From: Chromatiales bacterium (ex Bugula neritina AB1)
Lineage (GTDB): Bacteria > Pseudomonadota > Gammaproteobacteria > Granulosicoccales > Granulosicoccaceae
NCBI GenBank assembly: GCA_001730015.1
Contig: MDLA01000175.1
Coordinates: forward strand, 62,001 to 126,000
Reading direction: 5' to 3'
DNA length: 64,000 bases
In this document: piece after piece, positions 43,472 through 51,961 of the stretch
How the letters are laid out: the number at the start of each line of letters is the position of its first letter
How positions within the stretch are numbered: position 1 is the first letter of the stretch
Notes under the pieces: model-generated
Told to the model about the DNA's origin: nothing
The model's input: the letters and a program-made list of their open reading frames with translations, nothing else
The model's database searches: none
Translations under genes and position numbers: made by a program

Positions 43472-45291
43472 GCGGCAGTGTATTCCCGCACATGTTGAGA
43501 GGTTAAATACTTGCGCGCAAAATCGGCCGCGGGAATTGCGCGTGAACTCAGGAAGCCCTGGTAGATATCGCATTTGTGCATCGTCAGGAAATTCAGCTCC
43601 TCGTGACTATCGACTCCTTCGGCAACGACGGTTTTCCCCAGTTTATGAGACAGATCGATAATTGAAGTTGTGATTGCTTTATTTTTATCACAGGCAAACA
43701 GGTTATCGATAAAGGAACGGTCGATTTTTATATGATCGATAGGGTGTTTTTTCAGGTAACTGAATGACCCGTACCCTGTGCCAAAATCATCGAGTGCCAG
43801 TTTCACGCCCAGTGCGCTTATTTCGTGCAGCAACCTGCTGTCCCCGACGTAGTCATCAAGCAGAATAGATTCGGTCAGTTCAAGAACCAGACATTCGGGC
43901 TGTAGCCCTGAGCTTTCAAGAATATCTTTGAGCTTTCGCAAAAACGTTCTGTCGTGCAATTGTATGCTCGACACATTAACTGAAATAGTGGTCAGATGCT
44001 GCGGGTACTCGCAGTGCCACTTCGATTGCATCTGACACGATTGAGAAAGCACCCATTCCCCAACCTGATTAATCAGCCCGCGTTCTTCAAGCAATGGTAT
44101 AAAGACCGAGGGTGAGATGGTCCCGACTTCCGGATTGTGCCATCGAAGCAGTGCTTCTGAGCCGACAATGGTATTGCTCTGTATGTCAAGTTGTGGCTGA
44201 TAGTGAACCTTAAACTCGTTCTGTGATAGCGCGGAATGCAGCAGACTACTGACGGTTAGCCGCGCGCGATTGTCAGCTGTGAGGCGGCGGTTGTAATATT
44301 GAGCGGTGTTGCTCGTTGTCTTTTTAGCATCGTACATGGCGATGTCAGCTTGTCTGATCAGACCATCGGCACTGATACCTTTTTTTGAAAATGCAATGCC
44401 AATACTTGCCGTTACATAGACGGTTTCATCGTTTATCGTAACGGGTTCTTTAACAGCAGCCATGATTCGACGTGCAGCTTTTTCAGCAAGTGCAGGGTTA
44501 TCAGCACAATGTATAACGGCCGTGAACTCGTCGCTGCCCAGTCGGGCAAGTGTATCGCCGGGCGCCAGGCAGTCCGCCAGTCGATAACTGATTTCGAGTA
44601 TCAGACGGTCACCCAGTTCGTGGCCTAGAGTGTCGTTGATCAGTTTAAAGCCATCGAGATCTATAAATATAAGCGCAAGATGATTATCCTGCTTTGGCGA
44701 CTCGTTGAGTAACTCGTGCAGGCGGTGCATAAGTAATGAACGATTCGGGAGCCTGGTTAATGTGTCGTAAAAAGATAACCGTAACAGGCTGGCGCTGGCT
44801 TGTCTGGATTCTGTGATATCGGTAAAACTGCCAAGGCAAGCGATGAATTTATTATTGTCATTAAAAATCGGCTGCGTACGACAGCTGACCCATCGTTGCT
44901 GACCACCAGCAGGCTGCAGGCGACACTCCGCATGGAACACCGTGTGTTGTTGAATTGCATTGTCGAAGCCCGTTGTGACCCGACTGCGATCATTGACATG
45001 TATTGCCTCTAGCCAGTCTGAATCGCACGCATCGGCACAATCGACGGCTGCCAGCTTTCGCCAGCCGCGACTGGTGTAGATGCAGTTGTGATTCTGATCG
45101 ATTACAACAACGCCGGTACAGTCGAGGTTGTCGAGGATACGCTCAAATGTTGCGGCGCTTATTTCCCGCTGCTGACGGTTGTTGGCAATATTAAGTAACG
45201 AGCGCAATGCAGTGCCCGATTTCGACCAAATGGAGCGTATCAGGTTCGGCCTGGTCTTGGTTCTGGCAAATTCCAGGCTATTCAATACCAA
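43468..45291 (-). CDS. PAS-GGDEF-EAL cyclic-di-GMP signalling protein
   Basis: A 607-residue cytoplasmic protein with no clear membrane segment. A PAS sensor lies at about 45-165, a GGDEF domain at about 170-335 with motif GSDEF (252-256), and an EAL domain at about 345-600. The EAL catalytic set looks intact: E379 in EALLRW, N439, E471, D501-D502, K522 and the later EGVDSHEE, so phosphodiesterase activity is likely; GSDEF is a variant signature and cyclase activity is uncertain. The start is TTG, weakly supported. The 3' end overlaps the convergent MFS gene by 4 bases. Confidence 0.92.
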   Translation of the reverse strand: MVLNSLEFARTKTRPNLIRSIWSKSGTALRSLLNIANNRQQREISAATFERILDNLDCTGVVVIDQNHNCIYTSRGWRKLAAVDCADACDSDWLEAIHVNDRSRVTTGFDNAIQQHTVFHAECRLQPAGGQQRWVSCRTQPIFNDNNKFIACLGSFTDITESRQASASLLRLSFYDTLTRLPNRSLLMHRLHELLNESPKQDNHLALIFIDLDGFKLINDTLGHELGDRLILEISYRLADCLAPGDTLARLGSDEFTAVIHCADNPALAEKAARRIMAAVKEPVTINDETVYVTASIGIAFSKKGISADGLIRQADIAMYDAKKTTSNTAQYYNRRLTADNRARLTVSSLLHSALSQNEFKVHYQPQLDIQSNTIVGSEALLRWHNPEVGTISPSVFIPLLEERGLINQVGEWVLSQSCQMQSKWHCEYPQHLTTISVNVSSIQLHDRTFLRKLKDILESSGLQPECLVLELTESILLDDYVGDSRLLHEISALGVKLALDDFGTGYGSFSYLKKHPIDHIKIDRSFIDNLFACDKNKAITTSIIDLSHKLGKTVVAEGVDSHEELNFLTMHKCDIYQGFLSSRAIPAADFARKYLTSQHVREYTAA

Positions 45292-45604
45292 CAGCTTGTC
45301 TCGATTTTAGTGGGAGGTATGGTTTTTACAGCATTCGCGCATTACAAGAAGGCATTTCAGAGGTAAAAGTTAGTTCGATTACAAAATATGTCAACTCAGA
45401 CGTGAGACAATGCACGAAGGTAGCTAGTAACGTGAACAGGGTAGTCCGTTCGATTGACAGCAAGTAGAATCGTGAAATGTGCCGGATTGTAAATTGTTGG
45501 TGAAACTGAAAACGATCGCTCAGCAGGGGGGTTGTAGATGCCGCTACCCGGGCATACATGATGCGCAACAGTCAGGCAGCAGGTTAACTACAAGACAACC
45601 GAAA
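45292..45604. other. Intergenic region between GGDEF-EAL gene and FecR-domain gene
   Basis: A 313-base divergent gap. A consensus TTGACA (45454-45459) is present in the rightward direction, but the -10 at 17 bases (ATGTGC) is poor. A frame open from 45479 continues into the FecR-domain gene but encodes no recognisable N-terminal extension. No other gene or strong structure is seen. Confidence 0.35.
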
Positions 45605-46933
45605 ATGATTTCAATCGCTCGCTTTAAAAAATTATTCTGGCAAGCAGCGCTCGCACTATGGATTGCACTTACCGCAATCAATCTGACAACCGTTTCCTAT
45701 GCCGCCGAGCCACAGGATCACATTGTGGTAGTGCGTTCAGAGCAAACAGTCGCAGAAATTGTTGAGTACGAATTGCAGTCTATCCGGTACGCCAGGCAGA
45801 TTGCTGCGTATAACGGCATCGATTCTGTCGCGTCGCTGCTGCCGGTCGGTGCTATTTTACAAATTCCCCGACCATACATGGATCTGCTCGATTTTGGCCG
45901 GATAAATTTTGTCAAAGGTGATGTAGCTCACACCAAGACTGATCTGGTCGTTAACCCACCGAAAAATGGTGCTGCTGTTCATAGCGGTGACATCATCCGG
46001 ACCGGTTCTGACGGGTTCGTTAGTCTGAGTTTTAATTCCGGTGCGCGAGTAAATTTACAGCCGAACAGCCGGGTTATTGTGAAAGACATTGATTGCGCCA
46101 GAAGTGCGGAAAAATGTGTGATCTCTCTGCAAGCTACAGAAGGGCAGGTTGCCAGTGAAGTGACACCAGCCGCTAAGGACGACAAGCCAGTCCAGTTTTC
46201 CGTTGATACGCCTTTTTTATCGGCAGCTGTCAGAGGTACAGCGTTTTATGTTGACGTCGAAAATGAAGTGAATCGTATTGGTGTAACCAAAGGCCTGGTT
46301 GCCGCGAAAAGTGGTAACAGTCAGTTTGAACTACCGAAGGGGCAAGGCTTGTCCGCAGCGGCTGGCATTCCGGCACAGCAAGTTGCGTTGCTGGCGGCTC
46401 CAACACTGGTGAATATGTCGGAGAACCAATTGTTCAGCGCCGAGGATTCTATCAACTGGCTTGAGCTGGACGGTGCTGCAGCTTATGAAACCACGGTAGC
46501 AAGTGATGCCGAAATGTCGCAGACGGTTGTGCTGCAACGCGGTGGCGAAAAAAATTATTATCCAGAGCTTGAAGCTGGCGAATACTATATTTCAGTATCC
46601 GGTGTTGATCAGCAGGAGTTTGTCGGACTGGCAACCCGGAGCAGGATTCGTGTCGCTGAAATTTCCGAGCGCACGCAGCCGTCTCTTAATATTGAGCGTC
46701 GCGGTGGAGTGGTCAGTGTGTCAATGAGCAATTATTCAGGACCTGCTCAGCTGCATCTCGGGCACTCGTTTGACGCAAATGATTTCGAAGTACGGATTAT
46801 CGATTCCATGGCCGAACCGGTTTTGCTGAGCCTTGCAGAGGATCAGGACTGGGTAATCCGATTGCGTAAGGTGCTGGGGCCGACAGCGGTATCGTCCTAC
46901 AGTAACTATTATGTACTCAACGCTGTTGAGTAG
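45605..46933 (+). CDS. Exported FecR-domain protein
   Basis: A 442-residue protein with a Sec signal peptide (positive MISIARFKK, hydrophobic core to about residue 31, cleavage near SYAA). Residues about 38-90 resemble a degenerate LysM-type module ending in LPVGAILQIP. A FecR domain follows at about 105-215 (GAAVHSGDIIRTGSDGFVSL and PFLSAAVRGTAFYV). The C-terminal half is beta-rich and unassigned. The start at 45605 begins the signal peptide. FecR proteins of this layout often sit beside membrane nucleotide cyclases; here the divergent neighbour is a c-di-GMP protein. Function is unknown. Confidence 0.75.
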   Translation: MISIARFKKLFWQAALALWIALTAINLTTVSYAAEPQDHIVVVRSEQTVAEIVEYELQSIRYARQIAAYNGIDSVASLLPVGAILQIPRPYMDLLDFGRINFVKGDVAHTKTDLVVNPPKNGAAVHSGDIIRTGSDGFVSLSFNSGARVNLQPNSRVIVKDIDCARSAEKCVISLQATEGQVASEVTPAAKDDKPVQFSVDTPFLSAAVRGTAFYVDVENEVNRIGVTKGLVAAKSGNSQFELPKGQGLSAAAGIPAQQVALLAAPTLVNMSENQLFSAEDSINWLELDGAAAYETTVASDAEMSQTVVLQRGGEKNYYPELEAGEYYISVSGVDQQEFVGLATRSRIRVAEISERTQPSLNIERRGGVVSVSMSNYSGPAQLHLGHSFDANDFEVRIIDSMAEPVLLSLAEDQDWVIRLRKVLGPTAVSSYSNYYVLNAVE

Positions 46934-46954
46934 GGAACCGGGTTACCTGGCAGT

Positions 46955-47413
46955 TTAGAGCTTCAGTGCCGTTGTGTGTTTAAGGCATTCCATTGACAGG
47001 CTCGACGTCACATTGTGTAGTTTCACCCGCGAAATCAATTCTTTGTAAACTCGGTCGAAGTCAGTGGTGCTCGCTACCCTCACTTTCAGTAAATAGTCGA
47101 TATCGCCTGTCATCCGGTGCGCCTCCAGTATTTCTGGCAGATCCTGCACTGCGGCGGCAAATTTCTTAAGCCATTCCTGATCGTGCTCATCTGTTTTCAC
47201 AGCCATGAAGAAGGTCTCTGCCAGCCCCAGTGCAGCCGGATTCAGTAATGCCACCTGCTTGTCAATGACGCCGTTTTTTCTGAGTTTCTGGATTCTCGAC
47301 CAGACTGGTGTTTTCGAAGAACCGATTTTTTTCGCCAATGCATCCATCGACACGTTGGAATCCTGTTGGATTTCGCGGAGGATTTTCCGATCTAGCTCAT
47401 CGAGTTTAGACAT
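46955..47413 (-). CDS. Lrp/AsnC-family transcriptional regulator
   Basis: A 152-residue regulator with an N-terminal winged helix-turn-helix (about 5-65: LDELDRKILREIQQDSNVSMDALAKKIG and SRIQKL, quoted in part) and a C-terminal RAM ligand-binding domain. It is divergent from the sulfite-reductase cluster across a 168-base AT-rich gap, suggesting that it controls that cluster, perhaps in response to an amino acid such as cysteine. The effector is inference. Confidence 0.9.
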   Translation of the reverse strand: MSKLDELDRKILREIQQDSNVSMDALAKKIGSSKTPVWSRIQKLRKNGVIDKQVALLNPAALGLAETFFMAVKTDEHDQEWLKKFAAAVQDLPEILEAHRMTGDIDYLLKVRVASTTDFDRVYKELISRVKLHNVTSSLSMECLKHTTALKL

Positions 47414-47581
47414 AGTTCTGGTGTATGGCTGATTTTAGGAATTTAATTAATCAATGCTCGATTATTTGTCCAGTATATTCTTAATTTGTTCCGCATATGG
47501 CTAATATTTAATGAAAATGTTCTCATTGTTTTCCGGGTGCTTCTGGATAAAAGCAGGAGCCTGTTAGCTACAGGGTGAGCA

Positions 47582-47872
47582 ATGGATAGTATTCAGATTT
47601 TGGCGGGCAATGATCTGCGTAGTGGGCGCGTTGTCTATTTACAGCAAGACGGGCAGTGGGGAAACCAATACAGTAAGGCGCGCAGCCTGGTTACGCGGGC
47701 AGATCGTGAGACAGCAGAAAAACTGGGACAGACAGCAATTGCCGGTAATCGGGTTGTGGATCCTTACTTTGTAGAGATTGCGAGAGGCAGCCAGGGTGCG
47801 CCGGCTCATTTACGTGAGCGTATCCGGTGTGATGGCCCGACTTGCCTGCCCGCAATGCGCGCACAGGGTTGA
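47582..47872 (+). CDS. DUF2849-family protein of the sulfite-reductase cluster
   Basis: A 96-residue soluble protein that I recognise as DUF2849 from its N-terminal LRSGRVVYLQQDGQW, repeated charged centre and VVDPYFVEIA. The family usually occurs just upstream of cysI, mainly in alphaproteobacteria. Its role is unproven; a sulfite-reductase accessory function is an inference from context. It ends 7 bases before cysI and has a GGGTGA ribosome-binding site. Confidence 0.75.
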   Translation: MDSIQILAGNDLRSGRVVYLQQDGQWGNQYSKARSLVTRADRETAEKLGQTAIAGNRVVDPYFVEIARGSQGAPAHLRERIRCDGPTCLPAMRAQG

Positions 47873-47879
47873 GCCGGCT

Positions 47880-49544
47880 ATGTATCAGTACGACAAGCTG
47901 GATCAGGCTTTGGTTGATGCAAGAGTCGAAGAATTCAGAGGGCAGGTCGCTCGCCGCCTTAACGGTACGCTGAGTGAAGAAGAATTCAAACCATTGCGGC
48001 TAATGAACGGGCTCTATCTGCAATTGCATGCCTACATGTTGCGTGTGGCGATTCCGTACGGGGTTATATCATCGAGACAATTGCATCAACTTGCGTCTAT
48101 TGCTGATAAATATGATCGGGGCTACGGGCATTTTACCACGCGGCAGAATATCCAGTTTAATTGGCCACAGCTGGTTGATACGCCAGAGATACTTGATGCA
48201 CTTTCCAGGGTGCAGATGCATGCAATACAAACCAGTGGCAACTGTATTCGCAATATCACCACCGATCCGTTTGCCGGAGTCTCATCAGATGAAACGGTCG
48301 ACCCGCGTGCGATTTGCGAGTTACTCAGGCAATGGTCAACCGCCATGCCGGAGTTTTCCTATCTGCCTAGAAAATTCAAGTTCGCACTAACGGGTGCACG
48401 AAAAGATAGAGCGGCCATAAAATTTCACGATATTGGTATTCAGCTCAAGCGCAGAACCGATGGGGAGACACAGGCAGATATCTGGGTCGGTGGCGGTCAG
48501 GGTCGTACCCCTAGAGTTGCTCAATTACTAAAACAGAATATTTTAATCGAAGATCTATTACCGTATCTGAATGCAATAATGCGTGTATACAACCTCTATG
48601 GAAATCGCGATAACAAATATAAAGCGCGTATAAAGATTCTGCTTGCGTCGCTCGGGTTCGATAATTTTGCTGGAAAAGTCGAAGACGAATTCAGTCGGAC
48701 TGATCGTTCCGGGTTCCCAGGAGTAAAGCAGGAGCTGCAGAGAATTGAGAACCGGATATTGCTCCCGCAATATCCGGAAGTCACGGACCTTACGTACGCA
48801 GAGCAGGCGTTCCAGCAGTGTAAAAAGAACAGCGTAGATTTTCGCAATTGGGCTGATACCAACGTATTTTCCCATAAGCAACCAGGCTATAGGATCGCTG
48901 TTGTATCGCTCAAACCCGCAGGAGGTATTCCGGGTGACGCAAGCTCGGATCAGATGCATCTGCTTGCTGATCTGGCAGAGAGTTATTCTTCGTCTGAAAT
49001 AAGGGTGACGCACCGGCAAAACCTTGTGCTGCCTCATGTATCACTTATGCACCTGTATGAACTTTGGGCGCAGCTTGCTTCTGCGGGCCTGGCAGAGAGC
49101 AACGTGCAGCTTGCGAGTGATATTATTGCCTGCCCGGGGCTTGACTACTGCTCGCTCGCAAAAGCCCGGTCGATACCAGTGGCGCAACAGCTGTCGACAC
49201 AAATGCGTGCCATTGAGACTACCCGTGATTTGTCGGGGATGAATATAAATATATCCGGCTGTATCAACGCCTGCGGCCATCACCATGTAGCCAGTGTCGG
49301 CATTCTGGGGCTGGAAAAAAATGGCGCTGAAACCTATCAGGTAACGCTTGGGGGGCGGAATGATCTTGATGCGTCCATTGGCAAAGTTCTAGGGCCGGGT
49401 TTCAGTGCAGAAGAACTTCCGGGTGTGATGGATCGGCTCATAGATACCTGGGTGCAACAGCGAGACGGCACCGAAGAATTTTCCGATACCTATGATCGGG
49501 TTGGGAAAAAAGTATTTTCCGAGGCTGTTTATGCTACTTCATAA
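47880..49544 (+). CDS. cysI: Assimilatory sulfite/nitrite reductase hemoprotein (CysI type)
   Basis: A 554-residue siroheme and 4Fe-4S reductase that reduces sulfite to sulfide with six electrons (nitrite is an alternative substrate). The cluster and siroheme ligands are C418, C424, C461 and C465 in ACPGLDYC and GCINAC. The duplicated ferredoxin-like and catalytic domains are both present, with FTTRQNIQFNW and VTHRQNLVLPHV in equivalent halves. The start at 47880 is chosen because upstream sequence overlaps the DUF2849 gene. No cysJ flavoprotein partner is adjacent, so the electron donor is unknown. Confidence 0.92.
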   Translation: MYQYDKLDQALVDARVEEFRGQVARRLNGTLSEEEFKPLRLMNGLYLQLHAYMLRVAIPYGVISSRQLHQLASIADKYDRGYGHFTTRQNIQFNWPQLVDTPEILDALSRVQMHAIQTSGNCIRNITTDPFAGVSSDETVDPRAICELLRQWSTAMPEFSYLPRKFKFALTGARKDRAAIKFHDIGIQLKRRTDGETQADIWVGGGQGRTPRVAQLLKQNILIEDLLPYLNAIMRVYNLYGNRDNKYKARIKILLASLGFDNFAGKVEDEFSRTDRSGFPGVKQELQRIENRILLPQYPEVTDLTYAEQAFQQCKKNSVDFRNWADTNVFSHKQPGYRIAVVSLKPAGGIPGDASSDQMHLLADLAESYSSSEIRVTHRQNLVLPHVSLMHLYELWAQLASAGLAESNVQLASDIIACPGLDYCSLAKARSIPVAQQLSTQMRAIETTRDLSGMNINISGCINACGHHHVASVGILGLEKNGAETYQVTLGGRNDLDASIGKVLGPGFSAEELPGVMDRLIDTWVQQRDGTEEFSDTYDRVGKKVFSEAVYATS

Positions 49545-49980
49545 AGACGGAACAGTTAACCACTCGAAGGCTCCGTCATTGTCGGTGGAGTCAGGCTGCA
49601 GAATCGAAGGATCGTCTGATCCTTCTTGTTTTAATGCGGAATTATTGCAACAGCCTTTGATAGAGATTGTATTTGCGGATTTTTCCGATGGGAGGGGCTA
49701 TTCAGTATCGAGGTATCTGCGTTCTACGCTGGCTTACCGTGGTACGCTTAGAGCTGCAGGTTGCTTTTTACCGGATCAACTGAGGTCTCTTTTTAGCGTT
49801 GGCTTTGATGAAGTCCGAGTTGGTGAATCATTGCTTGCGAGACACGGAAGTCGGGATTGGCTAACCGCGCAGGCGCGTTGTGCCTCGCTGAACCCTGTAG
49901 GCGATAGTACTTATACTGAAGGGTCGGTATCGGGCGCTGCGGCGTCAATATGGCAGCAGCGTTTTCAGAGGTTAGCCTGA
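49531..49980 (+). CDS. DUF934-family protein of the sulfite-reductase cluster
   Basis: A 149-residue protein of the DUF934 family, annotated elsewhere as an oxidoreductase probably involved in sulfite reduction. Family features are FADFSDGRGYSVSRYLR, LRAAGCFLPDQL and GFDEVRV. The start MLLHKDG at 49531 overlaps the cysI end by 14 bases, indicating translational coupling. cysH, which often follows in relatives, is absent. Confidence 0.8.
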   Translation: MLLHKDGTVNHSKAPSLSVESGCRIEGSSDPSCFNAELLQQPLIEIVFADFSDGRGYSVSRYLRSTLAYRGTLRAAGCFLPDQLRSLFSVGFDEVRVGESLLARHGSRDWLTAQARCASLNPVGDSTYTEGSVSGAAASIWQQRFQRLA

Positions 49981-50068
49981 ACTTCAGTGGTCATATGCTG
50001 AGAATGAAGGTGTTGATCCTGAATGCCAGCGCGTTACACTAGCTCCTGATTTCAGACGGAACAGGACA

Positions 50069-50908
50069 ATGCAATTGGACTCACTCGTGACGACGGACTG
50101 GCTGGCTGACCACCTGGACGAGGTTGTCGTTATTGATGGCACTTACTACCTTGCCAGCATGGGAAAAGATGCTGATATAGAATTTGAACGCGCGCATATT
50201 CCCGGTGCCCGGCGTTGGAATATAGATCTCATCGCCGATACCTCGTCGCCTCTGAAACATATGATGCCCACCGCCAATGTTCTGGCCTCTGCAGCAGGGC
50301 GACTTGGAATATCCAGCAAAACTCCCGTTGTTGTTTACGACCAGCCTGGTCAGTTTTCGGCTGCCAGAGTCTGGCTCGCGTTCAAGACAATGGGGCATGA
50401 GTCGGTCGCCCTGCTCGATGGTGGCTTACCTGCCTGGTCAGGTGATGTTGAAAGCGGCCCGGTGGAAACATCGCCCGAGGTAGATTATGGCGATTTCGAG
50501 GGGCATCGAACGACAGTTGCCCGGGAAGACGTTCTCAAGGCAGTGGAGTCGGGAACCAGTTTTATTATTGATGCGCGTTCTGCTGCCCGTTTTGCGGGGC
50601 TCGCCCCGGAGCCGGTGGCCGGTTTGCGCGGAGGTCATATGCCCGGTGCAATTAATATCCCTTTTACTGAGTTACTGGATGAGCAAAGCCGATTTAAATC
50701 AACAGAGTGTCTTCGGGAAATATTTGATCGACAGGGCGTGGTGACGGAAAAGCCGGTGGTGACCAGTTGTGGTTCCGGGGTGACAGCGTCGATAGTTACC
50801 TTTGCGTTGGCGCGAATTGGTATAGAGTCACGTGTCTATGATGGCTCGTGGTCTGAATGGGGAAAAGTTGAGTTAAAATTGCCTGTTGTCGCGGCCAGTC
50901 AGGATTGA
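50069..50908 (+). CDS. sseA: 3-mercaptopyruvate/thiosulfate sulfurtransferase (rhodanese family)
   Basis: A 279-residue two-domain rhodanese. The catalytic Cys234 lies in CGSGVTA, the loop typical of mercaptopyruvate sulfurtransferases (SseA) rather than CRKGVTA of thiosulfate rhodaneses. Domain boundaries are about 1-130 and 145-275, with HIPGARRWNID and HMPGAINIPF. It lies 88 bases downstream of the DUF934 gene, so a sulfur-metabolism link is plausible but co-transcription is not certain. Confidence 0.88.
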   Translation: MQLDSLVTTDWLADHLDEVVVIDGTYYLASMGKDADIEFERAHIPGARRWNIDLIADTSSPLKHMMPTANVLASAAGRLGISSKTPVVVYDQPGQFSAARVWLAFKTMGHESVALLDGGLPAWSGDVESGPVETSPEVDYGDFEGHRTTVAREDVLKAVESGTSFIIDARSAARFAGLAPEPVAGLRGGHMPGAINIPFTELLDEQSRFKSTECLREIFDRQGVVTEKPVVTSCGSGVTASIVTFALARIGIESRVYDGSWSEWGKVELKLPVVAASQD

Positions 50909-50922
50909 TCGTTAATGTGGGG

Positions 50923-50928
50923 TATAAT
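50923..50928 (+). promoter_or_regulatory. Candidate -10 element upstream of membrane protein gene
   Basis: A perfect TATAAT lies 62 bases before the ATG at 50991. The -35 region 17 bases upstream (CAGGAT) is weak, so the promoter is only a candidate. Confidence 0.35.
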
Positions 50929-50990
50929 CAATTACTTGGCGATTGGTTTAAGTTAAGTGCTGTCACGGGTCGGGAAAAAGCGGAAATGAC

Positions 50991-51350
50991 ATGTTTACAC
51001 TTATAGGCTTATTGATTGGTGCGTTTGCAGGGTATTTGGCATCGGGATATCTTGACGGGATGCAGCCGGTTCGACAATCCGTGCGTACGGCAATTGATGC
51101 TGGTATATCGATGGGCAGTAGTCTTCTTGCGAATGCGACTCGGTCATTCGGTCTGGGCCCTGTGGTTAATATTGGCATTGCAATTGTGATGGTTTTATTG
51201 ATTTTGTGGCTTATGGGGTTTGGCACAGCGCTATTGCTCGGCATCATTGGTGGTCTGATTTATTGCGATGAGATAGGCCAGTTGCCCTTTGTGCCAGGTG
51301 TGGCAGCCGCTATACGGCAAAAAATCAACAACGCCCGAAAGGCAGATTAA
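50991..51350 (+). CDS. Uncharacterised small membrane protein
   Basis: A 119-residue protein I do not recognise. It has an N-terminal Gly-rich membrane segment (about 3-21), an amphipathic middle (24-58) and a longer hydrophobic stretch (about 60-88) that may form one or two helices, followed by a basic cytoplasmic tail. GxxxG-like spacing in the first helix could allow oligomerisation. It stands alone between sseA and rplU, with a perfect TATAAT upstream. Confidence 0.7.
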   Translation: MFTLIGLLIGAFAGYLASGYLDGMQPVRQSVRTAIDAGISMGSSLLANATRSFGLGPVVNIGIAIVMVLLILWLMGFGTALLLGIIGGLIYCDEIGQLPFVPGVAAAIRQKINNARKAD

Positions 51351-51445
51351 GTGCGCGCAGGTACGTCGCCGAGCGTAAAAATACACTGTTAAGCGATAAT
51401 TCAGATCAATCCGTCGTTTAATCAGCAAATTAATCACCACAAGGT

Positions 51446-51474
51446 TTGACCTGAAACCCGTGCCTGCCTACAAT
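51446..51474 (+). promoter_or_regulatory. Sigma70 promoter of rplU
   Basis: TTGACC (51446-51451), a 17-base spacer and TACAAT (51469-51474) lie 59 bases before the rplU ATG. Each hexamer has one mismatch to consensus. Confidence 0.75.
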
Positions 51475-51533
51475 TAGCGGTTTTCCTACGTAACTTGGTC
51501 AATCGGCCTCGTAAACAAAGATTCGGAGATAAC

Positions 51534-51845
51534 ATGTACGCGGTAATTAAAACCGGCGGCAAGCAATACAGAGTTGCACCAGGCGACAAACTGCGGGTTG
51601 AAACGCTCGATGCTGACGAAGGCGCCACCGTAAATCTGGAGTCTGTGCTGATGGTCAGCGACGGCGAGAATTTGACTGTCGGTGCACCAGAAGTCGCCGG
51701 GGCCTCAGTTTCTGCGACTGTTCTGGCTCATGGCCGCGGCAAAAAAATCGATATCGTCAAGTTCCGCCGTCGTAAGCATTACCGCCGTCAGATGGGGCAT
51801 CGACAGAATTACACTGAGCTCCAGATTACCGGTATTAATCAGTAA
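51534..51845 (+). CDS. rplU: 50S ribosomal protein L21
   Basis: A 103-residue L21, exactly the E. coli length, starting [20 protein letters not shown]. The C-terminal [21 protein letters not shown] is the rRNA-binding part. The usual downstream partner rpmA (L27) is absent: only 116 bases separate the stop from a convergent flavoprotein gene, and they hold a terminator. The open frame upstream of 51534 is not conserved. Confidence 0.96.
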   Translation: MYAVIKTGGKQYRVAPGDKLRVETLDADEGATVNLESVLMVSDGENLTVGAPEVAGASVSATVLAHGRGKKIDIVKFRRRKHYRRQMGHRQNYTELQITGINQ

Positions 51846-51879
51846 AGTATCAGCTTACCTCTGTACTACCCGGTATTGT

Positions 51880-51931
51880 CATTGGCAGCACGTATTGCCA
51901 ATGGCATCGTATTGCGGGGTGCTGTTTTTTT
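51880..51931 (+). terminator. Terminator after rplU with alternative stems
   Basis: CATTGGCA/TGCCAATG (51880-51903) overlaps an alternative pairing CAGCAC/GTGCTG whose second half ends at 51924 and is followed by seven T (51925-51931). The second form looks like the terminator; the two folds are mutually exclusive. Confidence 0.65.
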
Positions 51932-51961
51932 CTGCCCGATATTTAAGTGTCTTGTTACAGA

